Shown here one piece after another: positions 56,001 through 64,000 of a stretch of 64,000 nucleotides of DNA. The notes beneath the pieces are model-generated. The model was not told where the DNA came from and did no database searches. It saw only the letters and a program-made list of their open reading frames with translations. How positions within the stretch are numbered: the stretch's first letter is position 1; every line of letters starts with the position of its first letter. Source of the stretch: Theocolax elegans (taxonomy: Eukaryota; Arthropoda; Insecta; Hymenoptera; Cerocephalidae); contig CM047429.1 of NCBI GenBank assembly GCA_026168455.1, positions 50,723,027 to 50,787,026 on the forward strand, read 5' to 3'. Made by a program: the position numbers and the translations under genes.

Positions 56001-59000
56001 TCAGTTTTGTACCATCTAAGCGATTGGTTTCCGTGTTCTATTTAATAAATCCTATAATTTAAAAAATATAATATAATTATGTATTCAATAATTTATTTAA
56101 AATTAAAAATAATTTATTTTTACTTGGAATGTTGGAGAAATATAGAAATCTTGATCGATAGGGAAAGGCATTTGAAATTTAAATTGTGAATGAGTTTGAA
56201 TTTCTTAGTCCTAACAACTCTCATGGATAATACATTGTTACTTCGTGATGCGTTTGACTAGCAAATACAGCAGTTGAATTATCTTCCATTGGTTCTGTAT
56301 TAAATAATAAATGTGTTATTGGACTACTATATTTTTGTGAAACAGTAAACTTTACGAACCATTTTCTAATAAAGGTAATAGTGACTTTCCAGTAAGGGAT
56401 GAAACATATTTACTAATTTTTCTATCTTTAATTATGTCAAACCAGTCTAATATAGTTGGTGTGATGTCTAGCAAGGATGTCATACTGTAAGTTGCTTGAT
56501 TATGTCTTTCTTTATGGAAAGGCGACGATATAATCATTGGTTCTGCCATGCCTACACATTATAAAAATAAAATTATTTCTAAATAATAATTATTTACAAT
56601 TAATTATTTATATTTAATAGAAAGAATGTTTAACATCAGGTAATTAATTTACCAGGATCATAAAGATTTGTTCTTCCACTTGTATAAGGTATTCCATTGT
56701 CAGATGTGTAAATAACTAGTGTGTCATCTTTCAAACCAGCATCTTCTAATTCTTTAAGTACCAGCCCAACACCTATGAAGAAAATAAAGAATTGATAACT
56801 AGCTTAAATGTGTAGTGAAACTGATGAGAACTACTAATTTCTGGGTTTTGGATTTTGTATACTAATTTTGATAAATATTTTCTTGTATCAAAGTGCGAAG
56901 GTAGCTAAACTAATTATAATGTCATAGTTTATTTTTCAAAAGTTATCTTTTTGAAGAAAATATGATAAATGTTAATGCTTAATATAATAAATGAAACATT
57001 TACACAAATGTGTACAATATCAAAATCAATAGATGGTCTTTTTAAATTTTACTTCTTTTATAATTTTAAAACAAAAGAAGATATTGCAGCTTATTATTTT
57101 TAAATATTATCTTTCTATCTTATCTAAATATTATGTCGATATTTTGTTAACTATTTCATATTGTCATATTTTCGAGAACAATAAAAGATTTCTCTAAGTT
57201 GAAACAAAATCCTAAAACTGGAAGTTAAAAGTTTGCGTTGTGAGATTAATCAACTGCTTAGTATTAATTTTAAATTATATTAAGTCCTGCAGAATTTGAA
57301 TAGTAATATACCTGCATCCAATCGAGACATAGTTGTATATTGAGCCGCAATATCTCTCCTTGCTGGTTCGGTGTCTTGTACGTGGTAAGGTACCTTCACT
57401 TGCTCCCATTGGTAATATATTGGATTCCAATCTGGAATGGTACCCATACCGGATTCACCATTGCCAAATTTTTCACAAAAGTTACCATATTCTGGATGCG
57501 TGTGACCACAGCGATGTGGATCGTGAAACGCTATGTAGAGGAAGAAAGATCTGAAAATTAATTAACAAGTTTTTCGAATAATTATTAATTCTAGTGAGTG
57601 TATTAATTCCTACAAATTCTTCTCATTAGTTTACGATCGTACTATATACATACTGATTAGTATTTTGCGCAAGGAACTCTCTAACCAGCAGCTTGATTCT
57701 TGTAATATTACGTCCAACTTGAAGGACAGATTCGTTCTCCTCAGTGTAAGAAAAGTCGAACGGATACGCCTCGCTTGGTCCCACATGTTTTTTCCCTATG
57801 ATACCTGTCAATATCAATATAAATATTATTTCAATTTTTAGTCGATTGAAATTGAATTGACAATTCAATTTAGGCATTCATTCGATTATTTAGATTGTTG
57901 GCATTACGGATATATGCGTCAGTAATGTTCACTGATTTGAAATTTAAAGTTACTGTCACCTGTACGTATCTTCTTATCCTTTAACATTTTGGGCAAACTT
58001 TGGATACTATCAAATGAATTGAAGTGATGAACGCCATGATGAAGTCCGTACATTCCATTTTGATGGCTCGGCTGGCCAGTTAACAGAGAAGCACGACTAA
58101 TATCGAACAAATATGTATAAATGTTTATAGTATATAGAATTTTATATTTATAAGATATATACACAATTAATTGAATAAAATAAAAAAAATATACCTTGGT
58201 GAACAGCTGCTGACGGATGTGTATGCATTATTAAATATCAAGCCATTCTTTGCTAATCTATCGAGATTCGGAGTTTGACAAACTTTATTTAAGTACGATC
58301 TCATTTCGAAACCGGCATCGTCGGCTATATAAAATAATGAATTAATCATATAATTTTTACAGTGTTAAAGTATTTTTAGTGTAATATTCATAATTTCATA
58401 ATATCGCTAAATACATTAACCATTTTTCGTGAGCATCTTACTTAGAAATTTATAAAAATTACAATGTATTTTTCCTTTCACAATTAAATTTTAAATAATT
58501 ATTATATATAAAATATCCATTTAATGCTAAATGGTAAATATTGTAGTGATGTTTAAAAATTGTTATATTAAAAAATATATAGGTGAAATGCATATATGCA
58601 TGTGTATATATATATTATAATACGAAGCACTAGCGTTGTTTTTCTTATTCGTTCGCATCATTTTCATTATAACTAACCGAAAGCAGTAACTTTCTCTCTT
58701 TAGCTCTCTCGTAGTATTTATTTCCGATACATTTATCGATAAAATTATAAATTAAAAGAAAAAGACTGACTTAATCTTACATGTGAAAGTATAAACTTAT
58801 CGACCAAACATAATAACAATAATGTGAATAATACTTTTGGAGTTAGCTTGGAAGACTCGAAAAGAGAAAGCAAAATTGATACCGGGGCTATATATGTACA
58901 CGCGTAAACGAGTTTAAAAATATTCGCATCAATTAAAAAACATCCGTTTGTTCGAATGTTCGAATCGTCGACGAGAAAAATGTAAAGAAAGAAGAAAAAT

Positions 59001-59214
59001 CCATTAATATCCGTAAAGTGTAATTGATAAGTAAAACTTACTCGCGGAAGCGGGAAAATTGAAAGTTCAAAAATCTCTATTGTGGTAAATAATAAAAGTA
59101 TTACGTACCCAAAAGGAGAATGGCATTTTTCGGTCGCCCAGTAGATTTTCCTTGAGCGTTATCGAGAAGTAACGTTAAGAAGAGAAGAGCGAGAAACCTC
59201 CCGCGAAAATCCAT
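53013..59214 (-). CDS. SGSH: N-sulfoglucosamine sulfohydrolase (heparan N-sulfatase)
   Basis: This is a lysosomal enzyme that removes N-sulfate from glucosamine during heparan sulfate breakdown. Intact model in transcript order: 59214-59109, 55663-55534, 55434-55298, 55139-54989, 54885-54647, 54106-53987, 53884-53693, 53627-53455, 53382-53233 and 53162-53013. It totals 1548 nt, 515 residues (human 502). A signal peptide ([13 protein letters not shown]...) is in exon 1. Metal and active-site features include ADDAGFE, the formylglycine motif CSPSR (split by intron 2 within the Ser codon), [16 protein letters not shown] and TSDNGIP. The conserved [12 protein letters not shown] and SHHEVTM-like THHEVTM segments follow. 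Exons 2-8 exist in a second copy nearer exon 1 (58324-56110), which is damaged in exon 8. The promoter faces the phosphomannomutase gene. Confidence 0.95.
53322..55992 (-). repeat. SGSH tandem duplication, unit A
   Basis: This direct-repeat unit of about 2.67 kb spans from inside exon 9 through exon 2 and part of intron 1. It matches 55993-58672 with small indels and scattered substitutions, including a synonymous difference in exon 3. The junction near 55990 joins intron-1 sequence CATTATAAC to exon-9 sequence CAAATCAG around a TTTTC. All exons in this unit are open. Confidence 0.93.
55993..58672 (-). pseudogene. SGSH duplicate exons 2-8 (unit B), frame-broken
   Basis: In minus order it contains exon 2 58324-58195, exon 3 58096-57960, exon 4 57804-57654, exon 5 57550-57312, exon 6 56772-56653, exon 7 56551-56360, and a copy of exon 8 at about 56294-56124. 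A fragment of exon 9 is cut off at the junction near 55993. Exons 2-7 are open and splice-competent. Exon 8 has two single-base deletions (near 56171 and 56224), so it shifts frame. Exon 10 is absent. If both units were spliced in series, phase 0 at the end of exon 8 would meet phase 1 at exon 2, so the protein would break anyway. Confidence 0.8.
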
Positions 59215-60227
59215 TGCAGATCGTTAAAATAAATAATGCAGAATAAGGGGTCGGTGTCCGAGATGCGGGTGGCGTTCAGTGCCCTTACGAGACACGACGC
59301 TCTCTATATATACCGTGTGTTGCGTCGACGCAGTCTCGAGTGACTGTAGCGAGTACGTAGCGAGTAGCACAAGATTTTTAGGGTATATATATACTATACG
59401 TATAATGAGTGACACGAGTCTCGATCAGTCCGGAGTGTCTGGTGCGCCTCTTCGACACTCAGCTGTGTCTATAATATAGACTTCAGTGGCTCCATCCGAC
59501 ATCCAACACCGGTTCCAGTAGTAGTCGAACGACCAGTAACGGGGACGGATTGTCGGAGCGACACCGGTGTCCACGTTTACAATTTACTTGCCGAGTAGTC
59601 TGCTCATATAGCACTCTATACAAAGTCTATACGAAGGTGATGCGAGCGGTTAAATCTTTTCTTATACGTATTAATCTTTCTATTTCCCTTTCTCGTTCTA
59701 TTTCCCAGTGTTCGACTCGTAACCTCGTATGTGAGTGAGAACTTGACTCTCTATTCCTCTCTTGCGCACCGACCGCGTGACTGCGCGTGCTGCACCTTCA
59801 ATCTTTTCGCGATCCGACGAATCAGCTCGATCGATGGGCGTTGACACTCTTCCTTTTCTTTTCGTCTTACTTTAAATACCTCCGCTCCTAAAATTTTAGG
59901 CTTTCTCACATTTTTCACTTGTTCCCTGATGTATTCATTTTAATCGGGCTTCGGAATCACTTATATGCATTTACCTGCACACCTGTGTTTTCATTGTGTT
60001 TTGAAAGTCCGACAGGTACGGCTAGGCGGGTCGCACATTCATATCTATACATATGTATGCGCATCGACGTCGAGTTAGCCATGGAATGGGCTCGTCCTTT
60101 ACACTTTCATACGTGTATACATATATATATATTTTTTTTATACGTTAACCTAGACGACCAGGTGCAATATTTTCGTCAACTAATTTATATATTTTATTGC
60201 TAATAATTTTACTAATAATAGTATATC
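59215..60227. other. Spacer between SGSH and phosphomannomutase
   Basis: A CpG-richer stretch at about 59240-59870, probably with the SGSH promoter and possibly the start of divergent transcription toward the right, then AT-rich DNA. Short open frames on both strands have no recognisable product. Confidence 0.5.
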
Positions 60228-62350
60228 TTTTATTCAGAATATTTGTCCTCTATAATACAATTGCACACACCCATAGATAAAGAAATACAGTCTATACCTC
60301 GTGATTTTTCGTCTGCTATACGTTTGTCACGTTGAAATTTATATGTGTAGTATATGCAATATATTGAAAAATTATTATTATATAAAATAGTATAACAATA
60401 GGTAGCTATATATCTATTACATTGTTATTAATTAAAGTAAAAATTAATTAATTAAATTTGCTATTGTTTACATTTACCGTATGTATATGATTATCATTAA
60501 TATTTTTTACCATTATATTTAATAATAACATTGTTATTCGAAGATATATCGCATTTAATTAATATATTAATTTTCAATGAATTCTTTAAAGTACTAAAAA
60601 ATTTCTTTAATTGTATTATTCGAACATTTATCCCGTTTATAAATCACAAAAAGTATATATTAATTTAAAAAATTTTAATTTTATACAAAATTATAAATTA
60701 AATATACATAGGTAGTACCATGTTTATAAATTTTAATGATAGTGATTTAAAAAAATAGGGGACACCAAAAAATATGATTTAAACTGTTACTGGTGTCACT
60801 TTAGTTAGAAACAGATAAGATATTAGATAATATCATTTTATCATTTTACTAAAATATTCTATTTTAGGTTGATCGAATATACAACAAACATGTCGCAAAA
60901 AATCATCTGTTTATTCGATGTTGATGGTACTTTAACAGATCCACAACAGGTAAATATTATTATTTTTATATATCAATTATAGTATGATAAAAGTTGTTAA
61001 AATTTTACTATAAACCAACCAAAATAAAGTATCATATAAATTATATAAATATTTAAAAATATGTACGAAAGTAGTGAAATCTATAACTTTAAATTAGTAG
61101 CAATTAAATAGTTAATTGAATTTATTAACTTCTTTCGATATACAAACAAGTACACAATTAACATTCTATTTTAGAGTTGTAGGAATTAAATGTATGCTGT
61201 TTTTAATTTGTGTATTAATTATATATCGAAAAGCTATTTAATTATTCCTTCAGACTGTAAATATGCAGTTTTGTTTAAGTGATCGATTTTTTTATTTAGT
61301 AAAATTAATTAAACGGTTTTCATTTTAATTTTAATTATTACACTTGAATATAATAATTAATCGTTTGCAAACAATATGTATCATTTTTTTTGTAAATTAA
61401 AAAATAATATTTATTAGGATAGTGATAATCCAATAACTTATCAAGTATGTATAATTCAGTTTAAATGAAATATTAACTCGCGTATCCAAAACTATATGTA
61501 TATCCTTTTTTACTACAACTCCGAGATAATGTACAATTACATTACGATGTTCTGTCGTTGTGATGATTATATCACTCAAGGAAATATAAGCTTATAATAT
61601 AAAAAAACAGTCTACCTTAAAACTCATTTATTATAGGAAGAAAAACATTTATAATAGGTACTAAACTTTAATAAACGGTTCCTTCTTTGCTTTACAGTTT
61701 GATTATGCCTATATTTAATCGTATTATTGTAATTGTTAGTATCTATATTGTAATTATGTTTTACATCCTACAATTAATTCTAATGTATTATAATTAATAC
61801 AATTAAATATAATTTAAAATAAAATTATTTGAAGTAGAATAATTGACAAAAAATACAATTTAAATATAATTTAAAATTAATAACTTAATATAATTTATAA
61901 TTTTAATAATTTAAAAAATATAAATAAATTTTAAAATTCAATTAGTTGTATTGAATAAATTATACGATACAGTATAAAGGAACAAATTAATTAAATTTTC
62001 ATTTCTAGACGGATTATTATAGCATTTTCTATTATTGTATTTGCATGATTTATCAAATGAATAGTTATGTTAAAATTATAATTTAATATATAGGTAATAG
62101 ATTCCAATGTTGATCGGTACTTACAAGAATGTTTAAGACCAATTTTCGATGTTGCTGTAATAGGCGGTTCCGATCAAGAAAATAAAGCATCAGCTTGGCG
62201 AAGAAAATATTTTTCAAAAATATGATTATGTTTTTGCTGAGAATGGATTAATAGCATACAAAGGTGGCAAACAGATACATTCGGAGGTAAAGTATTTATC
62301 TTGTATTGTATACTTACGAAAGTACGTGTAAAAATTTTATTTCATTAATT
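60228..62350. repeat. Phosphomannomutase-region tandem duplication, unit 1
   Basis: A direct-repeat unit of about 2.12 kb covers upstream sequence, phosphomannomutase exon 1 and exon 2. The copy begins again at 62351 with TTTATTCAGAATATTTGTCC. The two copies differ by single-base indels and a few substitutions, for example near 60420/62541 and 60483/62603. Confidence 0.93.
60890..62286 (+). CDS. Pmm2: Phosphomannomutase, exons 1-2 (partial, frameshifted)
   Basis: The enzyme converts mannose-6-phosphate to mannose-1-phosphate for GDP-mannose and N-glycosylation, in the cytosol. Exon 1 is 60890-60949: MSQKIICLFDVDGTLTDPQQ, containing the HAD nucleophile motif DVDGT. Exon 2 is 62094-62286. It reads VIDSNVDRYLQECLRP and AVIGGSDQE, then loses frame at an A run near 62180-62184, where two bases fewer than the family frame are present. 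Downstream sequence in another frame still resembles the family (YDYVFAENGLIAYKGGK). Exon length is 193 nt, and 195 would keep phase. A 5'UTR acceptor lies at 60867. The remaining exons are not in this unit: only about 60 bp of intron 2 precede the duplicate. They probably lie beyond 64000. Confidence 0.9.
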
Positions 62351-64000
62351 TTTATTCAGAATATTTGTCCTCTATAATACAATTGCACACACCCATAGAT
62401 AAAGAAATACAGTCTATACCTCGTGATTTTTCGTCTGCTATACGTTTGTCACGTTGAAATTTATATGTGTAGTATATGCAATATATTGAAAAATTATTAT
62501 TATATAAAATAGTATAACAATAGGTAGCTATATATCTATTAGATTGTTATTAATTAAAGTAAAATTAATTAATTAAATCTTGCTATTGTTTACATTTACC
62601 GTATCTATATGATTATCATTAATATTTTTACCATTATATTTAATAATAACATTGTTATTCGAAGATATATCGCATTTAATTAATATATTAATTTTCAATG
62701 AATTCTTTAAAGTACTAAAAAATTTCTTTAATTGTATTATTCGAACATTTATCCCGTTTATAATCACAAAAAGTATATATTAATTTAAAAAATTTTAATT
62801 TTATACAAAATTATAAATTAAATATACATAGGTAGTACCATGTTTATAAATTTTAATGATAGTGATTTAAAAAAATAGGGGACACCAAAAAATATGATTT
62901 AAACTGTTACTGGTGTCACTTTAGTTAGAAACAGATAAGATATTAGATAATATCATTTTATCATTTTACTAAAATATTCTATTTTAGGTTGATCGAATAT
63001 ACAACAAACATGTCGCAAAAATCATCTGTTTATTCGATGTTGATGGTACTTTAACAGATCCACAACAGGTAAATATTATTATTTTTATATATCAATTATA
63101 GTATGATAAAAGTTGTTAAAATTTTATTATAAACCAACCAAAATAAAGTATCATATAAATTATATAAATATTTAAAAATATGTACGAAAGTAGTGAAATC
63201 TATAACTTTAAATTAGTAGCAATTAAATAGTTAATTGAATTTATTAACTTCTTTCGATATACAAACAAGTACACAATTAACATTCTATTTTAGAGTTGTA
63301 GGAATTAAATGTATGCTGTTTTTAATTTGTGTATTAATTATATATCGAAAAGCTATTTAATTATTCCTTCAGACTGTAAATATGCAGTTTTGTTTAAGTG
63401 ATCGATTTTTTTTATTTAGTAAAATTAATTAAACGGTTTTCATTTTAATTTTAATTATTACACTTGAATATAATAATTAATCGTTTGCAAACAATATGTA
63501 TCATTTTTTTTGTAAATTAAAAAATAATATTTATTAGGATAGTGATAATCCAATAACTTATCAAGTATGTATAATTCAGTTTAAATGAAATATTAACTCG
63601 CGTATCCAAAACTATATGTATATCCTTTTTTACTACAACTCCGAGATAATGTACAATTACATTACGATGTTCTGTCGTTGTGATGATTATATCACTCAAG
63701 GAAATATAAGCTTATAATATAAAAAAACAGTCTACCTTAAAACTCATTTATTATAGGAAGAAAAACATTTTATAATAGGTACTAAACTTTAATAAACGGT
63801 TCCTTCTTTGCTTTACAGTTTGATTATGCCTATATTTAATCGTATTATTGTAATTGTTAGTATCTATATTGTAATTATGTTTTACATCCTACAATTAATT
63901 CTAATGTATTATAATTAATACAATTAAATATAATTTAAAATAAAATTATTTGAAGTAGAATAATTGACAAAAAATACAATTTAAATATAATTTAAAATTA
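62351..64000. repeat. Phosphomannomutase-region tandem duplication, unit 2 (cut by window end)
   Basis: This is the second direct copy of 60228 onward. The sequence is still in intron 1 when the window ends, so a second exon 2 would be expected about 210 bases beyond it. Confidence 0.93.
63010..63068 (+). pseudogene. Second copy of phosphomannomutase exon 1, one base short
   Basis: This copy is 59 nt against 60 in the first. The A run after ATGTCGC has five instead of six bases, so the frame shifts after three codons and the DVDGT motif is lost from the ATG frame. Splice sites are unchanged. A homopolymer consensus error is as likely as a true mutation. Confidence 0.85.

Overview
The window is eukaryotic nuclear DNA from an insect. 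The genes are split by GT-AG introns, introns and spacers are very AT-rich, and promoters and first exons are short GC/CpG-rich islands. Gene content and protein style fit a holometabolous insect. I favour Hymenoptera, but only from this general look, not from a phylogeny. There is no bacterial or viral gene set.

Layout, left to right: a p68-type DEAD-box RNA helicase (+, 1065-5504); a HIG1-domain mitochondrial protein of the HIGD2A type (+, 8019-8590); an AT-rich spacer with a palindromic repeat; a small secreted Kazal inhibitor (+, 12477-12752); proteasome subunit Rpn10/PSMD4 (-, 13098-15396), divergent from raptor, the mTORC1 scaffold (+, 16780-23253); a phospholipid phosphatase of the PAP2/Plpp family (+, intact model 37709-49817) whose first two exons lie in a rearranged block; a small unrecognised membrane protein (+, 52440-52833); heparan N-sulfatase SGSH (-, 53013-59214) with exons 2-8 tandemly duplicated; and the 5' part of a phosphomannomutase gene (+, from 60890), also inside a tandem duplication that runs off the window. 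Exon models were joined by hand and checked by reading-frame arithmetic and family alignment from memory.

The genes are ordinary housekeeping functions (RNA metabolism, respiratory-chain assembly, proteasome, nutrient signalling, lipid and glycan metabolism) and do not form a joint pathway. The unusual part is structural. Positions 25850-43190 read as forward copy, inverted copy, forward copy, with the inversion axis near 31972 and a return junction at a short shared AT-rich motif near 37050. The same intron carries at least three fold-back (long inverted repeat) elements: a young 840-bp one, an older relative whose outer end coincides with the inversion axis, and an unrelated-looking TTA-flanked one.

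Several copies carry single-base indels that break reading frames (inverted Plpp exon 2, SGSH exon 8 copy, phosphomannomutase exons), and raptor has two isolated +1 frameshifts. Together this suggests a long-read assembly with local consensus errors, uncollapsed haplotypes and possibly a fold-back read artefact, although a true rearrangement driven by the palindromic elements cannot be excluded from sequence alone. I found no convincing previously unknown multi-gene system. The best candidate for something undescribed is the fold-back element family and its link to the rearrangement.
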